Part shown: in pieces, positions 46,031 through 59,413 of the stretch | Position numbering within the stretch: position 1 is the stretch's first letter | Layout: every line of letters starts with the position of its first letter | Source of the DNA: Sclerurus mexicanus | Taxonomy: Eukaryota > Chordata > Aves > Passeriformes > Furnariidae | Direction: 5' to 3' | NCBI GenBank assembly: GCA_013396755.1 | Contig: VWZF01002437.1 | Span: forward strand, 2,450,095 to 2,514,094 | DNA length: 64,000 bases | The notes under the pieces: generated by a model | Seen by the model: only the letters and a program-made list of their open reading frames with translations | Databases searched by the model: none | Told to the model about the DNA's origin: nothing | Translations under genes and position numbers: made by a program

Positions 46031-49000
46031 TTTTTAGATCCATGAACTTAAATGTTTATTGCTATGACTTCTGTGACCTTCTTGAGATATAGGCTTTTTT
46101 GCCTGAATGTCAGAGAAAGTTACTACAGGACAGAGGGTTAATCTAGTATTGTTTATGAGATTTATAAGCATAACATATATTCATCTGCTGTTCAGAGAAA
46201 TAAATAAATTATTAACCCAGAACTTTTCCTAAAATCAATTCAACAGGATATAGCAGTAACAAAATAATCTTTCCACTTATATCACAGAATTACTCATTAA
46301 TGACTGCATTTCTACAGTTTCACACAGGAAAGGACCATTTTCCCCCAACAAGCACATGTGCCAACTTTATTTATTATCCTGTGTAATTTTTGGTCAACTA
46401 TTTGTCAGTTCTCAAGTTACAAGTCAGCCCAAACTACAGAAGTTCATAGTCACAAAAAATTTTGGAACAGCTGCTCAGTTTCTGCTTAAATATACTTCTG
46501 ATTGCTTACTTTGTAACAGAAGTCTCTAAATGCACATTTTACAATCCAAAGATTTCTTGTGTTTTCCTTGGAAACGTATTATTCTAGTCCTTACAAGAAC
46601 GAGGACATTAAGATAAATGCACAGCTAATATAATTCAACATTGCTATTAGAATTATTATGGGCAGAGAATAAGATTTCCATGACAAAAGATTTTCTTTAT
46701 GGAGCTGAAAGCATCAAACCATGGAAAGCATTATTCCTGAAGAAGGATTCAAAAGGTTGGAAGAAGCAGGTATTGACAGTTTTTTTCTTGGCCAATTGCA
46801 AGACTTTTGTTCTTTTATTCTTCTGATTTGGTGGAGTTTTTTTCAGTTGTTTGTATACACATTTGCTGCTTTTCAGATACAAAGGTAGATTTACTGTATT
46901 TTTTTAAAGATTTTTTAAACTAAATTCTATTCTTGGGTCTATTAGTACAATCAGGAAAGTGTTATCACTGAAAGGACATCCTTCCAAATAGGATCCACTT
47001 ACTTAAAAGTAAAGAACAAGACTGAACAACAGTATTTTACTGAGCTATTTAGTTCACTTAGCTCTGGCTTCCCTTGTAATGCAAGTCACACAAAAGATGA
47101 CTAGATGAGAAAATCCAGAAATCTTGGGGTATTGCTAATTTCAGACTGTTGGGTAAAAGTTAACCATACTCCCAACCTCCATAACCCTGTTTATCAAAAA
47201 AAAATGGATTAGGATTCCTGGCTCCAGAGGGACAAAAATTCATTTCAGTGTGACTTATGACAAAGTTAGAGAACAGCCATTGCTAGTATCAGTAATTTGA
47301 AATACAGTCTGCAACTGTGGCAAAAAATACCCCAAAAATCAAAACCTAAACCAAACGGAGGACTACGTTCAGAATTAATCTTCAGATCTCACCTGACACA
47401 CTGTAAAGGGAATTTTGCATTGCCATTCCCTGCAAACTATCCACTCTGGGTGACTGCTGAAAGGAGTGCAATCATTAAGGCAGTCAGTTCAATAGTTTCC
47501 CTGCACACATATTAAAAAAACCCCTAAAACACTAAAAAAGCAATGGACAAAGAACTACACAATCTCAAGTGAAAAGAAGAAAATTTTATTGGTGCAAGAA
47601 GTGAGCATGTAACACCAAGAAGAGTAATAATGATGCTTCTCACGTATCACTGATTTATCTCAAACACTTCTTATTATCATGGTAAGAAAGGGAGAGACTT
47701 CCTGTTCTTGCGGGTTTTTTCAACTGCACATACTAAGAATGCTTAAGAGTTCTTAATAGTGAATATTATGAAAATAAGAATGAGTCTTATGCAACTGAAC
47801 TTTGTTAGTGTCTCTACGTAACACACAGGAAAGCACAGGTATTTTCAGGCTGTGTTTTGGGGACTAGCAACCTATTTTAGCATTTTCTGAAGTCCAGGAT
47901 TCAGATTTAAGTTTTGAACATAGGCCTCAGTTCAGAGAAGTGGCTCTATTCAGAGCAATATGAAAGCATGTGTTAAGTACAATCACATTACTAGCATGGT
48001 ATAAAAGTGTTTTCTTAAATAGGTCAAATTCCAGAAGAAAAAAAAAAAAAGGGACAATTTTTAGAATAGACTCAAACTCACTCTTTGTTAAAAAATGAGA
48101 ACAGCACAAATTTTGTAGCCTTGCCATGCTGAAGAAAGCACACCTCCTTGAAAGTCTCACCAGAAAACATCCCAGTTGTTTTGCAGGTGATCACACTAGT
48201 CAGGTTTACATCTGTCTAAGTGCTAAAATTCATCCAGAACATTAATGTTTAAAGCAAAGGCAGTGGGAAAGGAAAACGCAAGTAAGCTTTGTGGATCCAG
48301 TCCAGGTATTTCCAAACAGGACTCAGACACGTTTGTCCAGGCAGCAATTTGAAGAAACCTGTGCCGACAGGTTGTATTGGCAACACCGCTTCCAGAGGCC
48401 TTTTCTTAGTCAGACTGTTTCAAATAATAAAATAAAATATTAAATAAAATTCAGGTATCGGTGCTCTTTTTGGGATGCATTTACAAGCTCAGAATATTCT
48501 TGTATTGACTTCTAGAAGAGCTCTGTATCACAGATGGCACTGGGGCTCCAAAGAACCATGGAGAAGCCATTACATTTTAGTTTCTCCAGCTATATTTGTT
48601 GCCAGCTAGCAAATATTAGCAGAGGTTTCTAATGCTATAATTATTGTGAAAAGTGGAGGAGGTTCTTATATCCCAGCATTAAAACAAGCTTGAATTCCTA
48701 CATTTATGGTTATCTTTGGCAGAATTCTAACTCTCTCAAACACCTCTGGTATGAGGAAGCTTCTTCCATTGCTATTCCTTTCTTCCATGGCTGTTCCTTG
48801 CAATGCAAGCAGAATCCTGCAGGACCCCAGGATACCAAACATGCTGGTGGTCTGAACCTGCAATAAAAACCTCCTTTTTGGAGTTATAAAAGGAATGGCA
48901 TACAAAAGATTCGTCTTGTTCCTTTTAAGTATAACCTAAGAGATATTCAGAATATTCTTAGTAATACACAGTGCAGAGGATCTTTCTGTCTTATAATCAA

Positions 49001-52000
49001 TCGCTTTTCTTCAAATGGTCTAGACATGGACCGATGTCACAGTAATGGGGACTAGATCAAAAACTAAAGCAAAACTAAAACTAGATATTACTCTCCTACA
49101 ATTCAGTAGGAGAGAGAAAAATTGAGGAGGTTTATACTTCGATTGAAATAAGGGATGATGTACTGCTACTGTTCTATGATACTTTATGATCGTTTAGCAC
49201 AGACAGGAATTCATGGGGGTGCTGAAATATTTAAAGAATAATTAAAAAACACCCAAAACAACCACCTTTAAACCCTCAAATTAAATATATCCTAATCCCA
49301 AGTCTTGCAAAGTAAGAGTTTGAGGAGGATTAGAATACAGAGAGTAAAGAAAAAACAGGCAGACTAGGGAGAAAAAACAGAGAACAAAGAGGAATGGGAG
49401 GGAAACGAAAGGATAAAAAATCAGAAAAGTAAAAGGAAGTCTGAATTAACTCATTTTTGAGACAGGCCATATTCCTGCTTCTTTCAAGAGATTTTACAGT
49501 GGAAAGGAACCAACATGTTTTTGCAGTTTCAACAGTTTGCCTTCTGTAAGACTGAGGGCAAAAGGAAAACACAGAGGGAACTGACCTCTCTCCCGTTGCT
49601 CCTGTCCTAACGGATGGTATAATCTCCACTACAGCAAAGGAACAGAGAAGGCACTTAGAGTTACTCACAGCTCCCTGGTCCCCTCCTCCTCCTCTTGGCC
49701 CCCAGTTTCTCAGATCTTTCTATTAAACTTTAATAGTGGGGACCCCCTCACTCAGGGCAGCACTGCAGTCATTCATTAGTGTCCACCTAGGGAACAAATA
49801 ACTCTTTAGCTGCACTGTAGGTGTCCAGCTTGCTTTGTGCCTGGAGGGGGATTTGTAATCGAAACAGGGAAGTGCAGGAGCAAAGAGAAAAAATGGGCAG
49901 TAATAACCCGTGAACTCGCCTTTCATTCAGGTAACACACAAGACACATGTTAATGATTTCAGCTTAAGTACCAGGCAGAGAACTAACTGTACACTAACCA
50001 GGCAGAAACCACCTGCATGTGCAACATCCCTATTAAGAAAGGACTTCCTGGAGAAGGGGCAGTGAGAAGTAACTTGCTGAATTGGTAGGGAATTGTTGTG
50101 TTATTTAGTGTTCTGCATTTGCGAAGTCCCTTTTCAGCCATCACCTGATTGGAGCAACAAGCTAAGATTTCTGTCAAGTCGTGTATTTTAGTCTGTCTGC
50201 ACAGTGTTTCTGTAACTGGAGAAGCCATGAGTATTGAGACAGAATGCACTGGGATTTCAGTGGCTACGTTGTCTGATGGGACTAGAATATCAGCCAGTTA
50301 TGTGCTATCTTAGCCAGGGAGGCTGGGCTGCTTCAGACCCCATGGTCTGGATCATTAAGATAATTTTTAAATAAAAATTAATGGAAACATAGACAAACAG
50401 GAAATGGATTTTGCTTCATACAATTTCTGTCAAAATGCATGTGTGTGCAAAAGCAATCAAGCAATCTTCATGAAAGCATTCTCCTTCGTTTGCCTCATTC
50501 GGGTTGTTGATGACTGCCAGCCCCAGCAGGGTGAGGCAGCTGTTTGCCCATCTTTCCAGTACCCCCGGATGAACACATCAGCCTGCAGTATACAATAGGT
50601 AGGAGACAGCCAGAGAAGTACAAGGAAAGAAAGATCTCCAATGGAGAGAGGATCGCAAATACCTTTGAGGATAGTGTTTCCCTTTTCATCCCTAAATATT
50701 TGCAATCAATACAGCTCCAGTATTTCGCAAGCTAATCAATAATGCAGTGACAGTGAAAGAGATTGAGGGTCTTCTGGGTGGCTGCAAACTGGCAATGATG
50801 CTTTGATGGCTTCTACCAAGGATTTATCATTTCTTGGATAATCTGCTGCAGAACACTGTGGGGTCTGAGAGTATAATACACAATATGGCTATAAGAAGGA
50901 AACTGGACAGATGACTGCACTTTATCTTAATTCCCTATAGAATCATCTGCCAAGGAAATGAAAGGTAAAATACAAGCATGATACATGTCTCGAAGTATGA
51001 ATACAATATATATTCAATATAGCTAAGCTTGTCCATGAAAGGTAAGACAGAAAAAGGGTGTTACGAGGTGCCACAATCATCATTTGCCATTGTCCTTGTT
51101 ATGAGTGACTTCAGAAGGACCTTATTATTACTATTACTAGACTATATTACCAATTATTTCAGGGGCATACACAAGCTAAACCTCTCTCCTTCTCCACATC
51201 TATGCAATTCACTAACCATAGATAAGATGAAAACTTGCTTCTCAATAGTCACATGCAGTACTTAACAAAAAGGAACGGAAGAGGTCACGTCTCCAAAGTT
51301 TAATAAATTTTGGTCAAAATTGTCCTGGCTCAAGAGACTCAAACATTTACTGAGATGTGCCACCCCTGGGGGGAGGGATCTTCCATTCAGACATCTCTAC
51401 TGCTATGCAGAACAGTGCCAGTCACACACAGCATAATCCTCCCAGGAAAAGGAGATACAGGCTGTGCACAACAGCATGTTCTGACAGTACCAAGTCCTTC
51501 TCTTTCTTCTGGAGGCCTTGATGTAGGGCCCTAATAATAAGCCCTAATAATAATACAGCCAACATGTAAAATCTCATCATTTCACCTGTCTAGAAACCCT
51601 CTAGGCCTGAAAGGTCTAAAACTATTCTTTTTTTCTTCTACTTTCTCACTTTTCTTTCATTACATAAAAGCCTTTCTAAATGTCCTCAAGTTTGTGTTGC
51701 AATTACTTACTACCTCCAAATAATTTTTATAAATACATAAAATTCTACTTCAAGAAAAAATGGTATAATAATAAACACACACTGCAACACATACTGGCTG
51801 CTACTGAAGAGACTCCTAAACATTCAGCATTACAACTTATTACAACTATGTATTCTTTGAAAGAACACAGTCCAGCATGTTCAGTTTTCCATACAGCCAA
51901 GCTGTAATTGTGGTACCATTAGCTCTTTCTGTATTTCCACACTATATGTTAATACCCTGTACATCAGCTCAGTTTCCACTACTAATTGTAGATACAAAAT

Positions 52001-52232
52001 AGTAAAAAATATGATCATGTACAGTGTATTTTTAAGTCTTAAAGCTCCTCCTAATCTTGTCATTACAACATTAACTCTCTTCAAAAAATTCTGCTAACAC
52101 TTGGAGCACTTTAAAAATTGCTTTCCTTATGCATTCGTGTTATTGATATTTCCATATTCTCAGAGGTTTAGCTTTTTCCTTCTTTGCAATTTATTTTAAA
52201 AAAACACCCAAGAACACCACCTGCCCCACCCA
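46031..52232. other. Long AT-rich segment with no recognised gene
   Basis: About 6.2 kb. Contains only short homopolymer runs (for example A-rich at 48038-48050) and a local 13-base duplication of GCCCTAATAATAA at about 51528-51553. Open frames are 112 codons or shorter and unrecognised. Confidence 0.5.
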
Positions 52233-52288
52233 CAAACAAACAAACAAACACCAAAAAAACAACAAACGCAGACAAACCAACAAAAAAA
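52233..52288 (+). repeat. (CAAA)n and A/C-rich low complexity
   Basis: About four CAAA units, then A-rich sequence with scattered C's. A simple repeat without a recognised mobile element body. Confidence 0.8.
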
Positions 52289-54779
52289 TCAAACCCATGG
52301 GTGTGCATGAATCTGTCAATACAGCTGGAAACTTTTTTTTTAATTAAAATAACACAATTGTAATGTTAAAGTCAGTGATTCTCAAATTTTCAAGTAACCT
52401 TAAAATAGACAACTTTCTGATATATTTTCATTTGTTTTCAACTTAGTATTTCTTAAAACTTGTTAAAATATTATGCCCCAACCATCAAGCTAAAACATGA
52501 CGAAAAGAATGATGATATTAATGACAAAAATATAAATATGCTCTTTTACAAATTGCAGTATCCAGTTCAATGACACACAAGCAGATTTATAACAAGACTA
52601 ATCTCACATGACTACAGAAGCCTTTAAAAGTAGCATTTCTGCCATCTTCAACAGGCTTTTGCAGCTTAGTAGGTACATAGTTTGTATTTCATCAGCCAGT
52701 GGTCATTAAAGACCCCCCCATATTTCTCTTCAATTGCATAAATTAGAAAATTGTTCATTTCCTCTTCCTCCAGCTCTGTTTTCATGTATGATGAATTTAG
52801 GGATGTTTTGCTGAAAATGGGCAAGAGATTATGGTACATAGAGATTTGCCTGCTGAAAACAATTCAATGAATTAAAAATAACCATGGACTGCAACTGACC
52901 TTTCATACAAACCATACATCTCGGTATGTTTTACATGCCTTAATGATTATTAGTGTTTGGCTCCATGAAAGCAACTGAAGAGTACAGTATTTAGCATTTG
53001 TTTTATATTATTTATAATTTCAGTGCTCTATTTACAGATGTTTACAATCCCCATCCTGGAAATCTTACTCAGATGATCAATCCAATCTCTCGTAACTATT
53101 CTGAATGAAAGATGCCGGAGTGACTCTTTCATTCTGATATAAACACAAGATAAACAGGCAGACAAACCGTATAGCTCAGCTTAGGTGGGGGATGCCTCCT
53201 TGCCGGAGACAATGTGTCTGCTGTATGGGGCTTATAGGCAGATGAGCACAGTAATGTTGAATCCTGACATGCTCCGAGAGCTCTGCAGCACTTCTGATGG
53301 AAATCTATTACAGTCAGCTCCGTGCTGTATGTACTCTCCTCCCCCAAGACAAAAAATTCACTCTCTCCAGCACCACTATGGGCATAAACATATTTTTCAA
53401 TATTATGCTTCTAATGTTACTTCTAGTCAATACGAGGATCATGGTCTAGGATGTATTAAATACAGGTTTACTTCTACGAGGAAAACAGATATTTATAACA
53501 TCATTTCCACCCTAATTCCAGTTTATAACTAAAATTACCGTGGAAATGTATGTTTTGATCATTTTAACATTAAATAAATGGAGAATCACAACTGTGAAAA
53601 ATAATTCTATGCCTAGTGGTTTATTTAGTATTGAAAATTAAATATGGTAAATATATATCAAGATATTCTTCATAAGTATTTTTAATTAACGAATCTTAAC
53701 AACACATGGAATAAGTACATGTGTAAAAATGTGATAGAGGTTATCCACATTTGTAGTTCAGAGCAGATGCAACTATCGCCAGCATCTTCCTCACTGGTAC
53801 ATTTTGTTTTCTGTTCAAAGGTTTGCACACAGGGTCCATGCACGTGGATTTTCTGGCATTTTCAGGATCCAGCCTTACAGTCAAGTAACTTTCTCCAGAA
53901 GTACAGTTCAGCTCTGCTCCAAAGCTTCTCATCTTAGCCAATCTTACACATTTGCAGAATTAAGCCCCCAGTATAGACACAGATACACATGGCTAAATGA
54001 GATTCGACTGCCAATTTCACAATGTGGTATTCTGAATCAGACAAAGCAACAAAGGAAAGGTGACCCGTTCCCCTGTGTGAGCTGTAAATATCAACCATCA
54101 CACCACTTAATAGGTTTATTTTATTAATAGCATATATTTAAAGACTTCAATGCAAGTTTCTTTTGAACGACAAAAAGCTGGCAAATTCTTAAAAGATAAT
54201 AATCAGCAGTGCAGTGGTTCTTTGATGGTCTGTAATTACCCAACTGTCCACTATTTGAATGACAGCAGCAAACTACCACTCACCGTTAGTTTATTTTTAT
54301 TTATAACTTGTACTTTAGGTAAGAATCCATTAATTACAAGCAAAACAAATTGCTTACTTGAAACACTTCCCACAGAGGCTTGTTTTTTCACATGCATTAA
54401 TCTAGCTGAGATACACATGACATTTTAAATGGAGGTTAAACTGATGTAAATAAATGCAATTATTTGAAAGCAAACAGGATTCAGTCACATTTATTTCTGT
54501 GTGGAATTACCACCCGTTTTCCCCTCATACTGAACCACAGGAACTCCAGAAGGCTGGGGATTTTAAAACTTCCTACCAACATGAAATTTGATGATATGCC
54601 ACTGCACCATTTCTTTTAATTTTATATGATTTGCCTGAGGTGGTATCTTGTGTAATTGTTTTTCAAACAATTTCCCATAGAACCACTAAGCTGGAGGGAT
54701 GGCAAAAGGTTTGGATTTCACAGACTTCTGTGCTTTGCTAACAAAAGCAGTACAGATTAGCCCCCTGCATAACCAAGCC
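52289..54779. other. Non-coding DNA, candidate regulatory patches
   Basis: No recognised gene. The stretches 52,640-52,990 and 53,080-53,350 are non-repetitive with balanced composition, the second also open in one frame (53185-53532, 115 codons, unrecognised). They look like possible conserved non-coding elements, which only alignment could confirm. Confidence 0.4.
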
Positions 54780-55070
54780 CTGCGTGTGGAGATGTTGATC
54801 CCGCCTGGGAGCACACCCTGATGGTCACCGTCATGGGATTTCCCTGGGGGAACAGCATCCTGGCCAGGCTGCAGTGCCCACCAGCACCGGCCCCACCGGG
54901 CCCCGGCCACCTTCCTGGGAACCTGCCTTCAGCCAGCCCCAGAGCTCACCATGGCCCTCGGCTGCCTCCACGGCTGCCACAGCAGCAGGGCTCCTTCCCG
55001 CTCTTCTCCACAAGCACCATCAGCGCTGCCCATCCCACCTGGGCATTACTGAGGAACACAAAGTTCCCCT
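54780..55070. other. Isolated GC-rich patch
   Basis: About 290 bases clearly more GC-rich than both flanks, with CCCCACCGGGCCCCGGCC-like strings but only moderate CpG density. Overlapping open frames are proline/alanine-rich on both strands, as expected from composition. It could be an old GC-rich retroelement fragment, a weak island or an exon; none can be shown. Confidence 0.4.
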
Positions 55071-55416
55071 GATCTAAGGCCAGTGTCACTTCAAAGGCAG
55101 TTACCAACCCAAAAGATGTGCCAAAATTGATAGCTGCAAGCTCACAATCTTTTATAAGGGATTTAAATTTCAGAAGTGAATTTGTACAGCTTCAGTGTGC
55201 TTTTCTCATGCTCTGCACTGTGTTAGTTTTACTGCAGTGGAGCAGCCCTCCGTGCAGCCCTTTGAGACAAAGAAGAGTGAAAAATCAGCGTGCATCCAGA
55301 GCGACTCTGAGGAGCCATCCAGTTTCTGTGCTGCAGGCATTGGGCAGCCCAATCCTCATTTTGCCGAGACGACATTAAAAAGGATTTTGCCACCAACGTC
55401 ACTGGCAGTAAGATCA
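55071..55416. other. Non-coding DNA, nothing recognised
   Basis: Intermediate composition with overlapping open frames of fewer than 95 codons on both strands. Confidence 0.45.
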
Positions 55417-55438
55417 AGCAGCAGCAGCAGCAGCAGCA
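55417..55438 (+). repeat. (AGC)7 trinucleotide repeat
   Basis: Seven contiguous AGC units (CAG on the plus strand). The serine- and cysteine-run translations in the overlapping frames come from the repeat. CAG/CTG repeats can be length-variable. Confidence 0.95.
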
Positions 55439-58400
55439 AGGTTCTGAAAACCAGCTAGGTCGTATCATAAAGACTGCTGGACACAGTGATCTTATTGTAC
55501 TCACTGGGGACAAAAAACCCCACTCAATTTAGTGCACTGAACCACTTCAGCCACTGCCACTGCCTTTTGCTGTGGCAGAGGTCTTCTGAAAATTACTTAA
55601 AATAATATGTAATTATGAGTTCCAAAATGTCAATTTTACGTCCTGCCAATTTCAGCTAGTGTTCTATGTAAGGAATAAAGGAAAACATCATAAAATCCAA
55701 TCAATAATACCAAAACTCGCAGCGGAACACTCAGCCTTCCATGAGCTGACCAGCAGTCTTGATGACGGTTCATTCAAACAATACAAGTCGGGAGTAATTG
55801 CAAAAAGATCAATCTTTCCATAATCAGACCGATGTAGGGACAATGTTGGCTTATAAGACCTTTGGGAAGGCATTGGCAGTTCTTTCTACTTCTGTGTCAG
55901 TGTGTCACATTAGCACGGCCCTGCCTCATTCCTGCCCTGCTGGAGAGGTTCCCCAGAGGGTCAGGGTGCTGGGCTCCCAGAAGCAGTTTCCTGTGAGACC
56001 AGATCTCACGTGCATTTTCAGCAGTGTTACTGTGTAAGGACTAGTCACAGATACAGTCTGGCCCATATAATCCATTAACCCAACCAGAGATCAATTCCTG
56101 GGAGAAGTCTATCCCATTTTTTGTCGCCAGCATTGTAAATCTAGCAATAAACTGTTGCGAAATTCTATCCTCTCTCACATTTAAAGAGCTTTGCGGAAAA
56201 TGGACAGGGAGACACAGGGATATTTTCCTCCAAATATTTTAAGGGGGAGCTTTTCTACCGGGGACTGAAACCATTTTTGTATTTTTGAATATTTATGTAA
56301 CTAGAACATTTTTTAAATGTTATTTCTACCATTATTTTGGTTATCCATAGTTTAGTATGGTCACTTCCAAAAAATACAGGCAGGAGTATCTTTGTCAGAC
56401 TTCCGTATTATCATCAGACATACATATTTATAACTCTCCTTTTCCTAGAATGCTCCACATAAATAGATGCTCAGTGCTTGTCATGTTACATGTCTTGCAC
56501 ATAGTAAGAACAAAAGATAAACAACAAAGAAACAATACCAAAAATAATTTTTAAAAACCTAAGCTGAAAACATAAAAGATGAACGCTCAGACATTCACCA
56601 GTAACAATCACACATTTGAAGGCAGCGAGACTGAGCTATGTTCTGCTTTCTTCATGCTCATGAATACAACAGACATCATGTGAATGGGGAAAAAATTATT
56701 TAAATCTAATCTTATTCTCTATGTAAGTATATTTTATATTGATAGACTAATTAAAAACCCAATCACCTTTACCTTCATAATAAATGTGGAGTGTGCAGGA
56801 GCTCCAGTGACGGACTAACCTTAATTTCTTCGCTTCAGTCACATGAACCTGGTCAGGGTCATGACCAGTTACATATACCCTGTCATATGGCACAAGGGTC
56901 AGTATCTACTAATTCCAGTGGCTACTGTTACAATATTCAACCACCAAAACTTTCAGATCAGAAGTTGAAAGTTTGAGACATTTATGAGTGAGAACAGAGG
57001 CTCCTAATTTAAAACGTGTGTGACCTTAATATAGCATTTGGGGGTTCAGAATGTTCTTATGTACTTTGTGTAAAACTGCAGTTTTACAATACTCCTTTGC
57101 TTCCAGTCGTAAAACCTTATCTGTAAATTTTGAATAGATGCCTGAGAAAAGCAAATTTATGTGACTATGTGAACAGTAACAGGCAAAATAGTTTTCCTTA
57201 ATGCAAAGGCAGAATAAAAAGAAGCTGCATCTAACCCTTAATTCCAGATGTAAGTTGGCATTTTTCACAGATGTGTACATTTTTTAGAAAATACTATAAA
57301 TCAGAATGATTCTATACTTGTCAATGATAACTCTGTTAATGTAAAATAATCTTATAACGGGACACCAGAATAATCTATCTTAATCAAAGACAGATTTATA
57401 TCCATATAGTCCAGTTATTCACAGACTGTAACAAAACATAAAAATGTAGGTCTGACATCACTGTAAGTCTTGTATACACAATTGCCTTCTTCATGTGTGA
57501 TATAACAATGAAAAACTATCACTTACTCCTGCTCCCAGTGAAATCAGGAACATATTCCCATTTACATCACTGGCAACTGGATGAGAGATCAAAACTAGTG
57601 TCCAGCTTTTCAAAATTCCTTAAAATTAAGTATTATATGTATTTGAATAAGTCTGATTGTTCCAGAACTTACTGGAAATATAAAGTTTTTCTTCATAATT
57701 AGCCCAAAGAATTAAAATAAAATTCAGGAAAGGATGAACTCTACCCATGCATTTTTCCATCATTACAGCTTAGACTATAAGAAACCAACTCAAAAACCAG
57801 GCACATCTAACCATTTTCATGAGGAAATTACTTAATAAATGGCAGTATGAAATAGAAATGGAAGATCTGTAGGCTGTGACATATCTCATTTTCTCTGGTG
57901 GGAATTAATATGTTATGGATGAACAATATTTGAAGCAAAATCTTTCTTTATTTAATCATGTATACTCTTTCTAAAGCCAACAGTCAGTGCCTCTACAACA
58001 ATAGAAATGCAAAAACTGTGTCATCAAATATGACCAAACCTACAGTCCTTATACAGCCAAAATATCCATTATGTACGTGAAGACTTTTAGTCATGATATT
58101 TCAGCAGCTTTTTTGACAAAAGCAATATTAATAACTGAACTGACAATGGAATCATTACAGAAACAAACTAACAAATTTTTAATAGTATGCAGAAGTTTAA
58201 CATGGGTAAATTATTCACACAGTCATGTTTCCATATCAGCATCAATGAAATTTCAGAATAGGTAAGTAAAGTTAAGAGCAATTTGCATTATTTACATGAA
58301 TTCTGGTTCAGATAAAAACAGTTACGTTTTATTCAAAGTAAAAAACCAAAAACAATAAAGTTTTAGTGAGACAGAACAGTGCAATAACTCAAGAAAATTA

Positions 58401-59408
58401 ATGCCCTGAGCAATTTTTCCTGGTTTTTTGACTGCAACGGTCAACAAAATAAATGAAGAACAACAAGGGAGAATCAATGCAAAGGCCTAGAGAGTAACTT
58501 CAATTTTTTTAACTATTAATTTTGTGCTTGGTGTCAGAAGCAATGACAGCAAGCACTGAATAAATACAAAACTTCTTTGGGATTGCTATTTTTTTCAAGA
58601 TGAAAAATGCACTGGCTTGGAATGTTTATTTGAACCAGCTGTATGGTATTACTATAGAGAGTCAGGAAGTTAGTATATTCTTTGGAAGTCCAGTATCATA
58701 ACAAGTTATTCTAGCCGGCACAGTGAATGAACAGAGGACATGCAATGTGGCTTGGCAGCCCAAGCACAGACACTGCAGATGCTCCTATATTCAAGCTAAA
58801 CAGCAGCCATAAGTTACCAGTACCAGGTCTTACTCCTAATTGGAAAAGTGACTCGTAAAAAGAGGGCATAATCAGAATTAATAGCAACATTTCCTAGCAG
58901 ATGTGATAGACTGATCCTCTGAAATGTACAGAATGAAATCTTCTGACTGAGATCTGTCACATAACAGGATCAGGTTCGTAACATACTGCACTTGTTTTTC
59001 ATTCATTATAGTACATAGTTCTGGGCATTTGTCTCCTGTGGTTTTTGCAACCATATCCTCATTGTTATAGTGCTGGAAATACAGCAACGTGTTGTGATAA
59101 GAAGCGCTGGAAAATCACAGAAATCTCTATTCTGACAATATTTCCATGGGAAGCTGAGGGTTGTAGAGAAGGAAGGGTATGTATTCAGATATTCCAGTCA
59201 AGAACAGTCATGAAATCTGTTTATATTCTGAATCTCTCTCATAAAACTATTAATGGTGAAATCCCTCATACCACTACAATCAATCTCTCTGTAACTATTT
59301 AATAGCTGTGCTGAGGCAAATCAAATTATTCTCATAATCAGGGATAAAATGCAACACATTTTGCAATCTATCAAGTAGAAGATCACCTACTTGTACTATT
59401 AGTGTCTA
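55439..59408. other. AT-rich non-coding DNA
   Basis: About 4 kb without recognised exons, RNA genes or mobile elements. The stretch 56,090-56,260 is non-repetitive and could be a conserved element. Open frames are 85 codons or shorter. Confidence 0.45.
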
Positions 59409-59413
59409 AAGAT
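59409..59413. repeat. Target-site duplication, left copy (AAGAT)
   Basis: AAGAT directly precedes the LTR and is repeated at 60484-60488 directly after it. Five-base target duplications are typical of ERVL-type elements. Confidence 0.88.
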
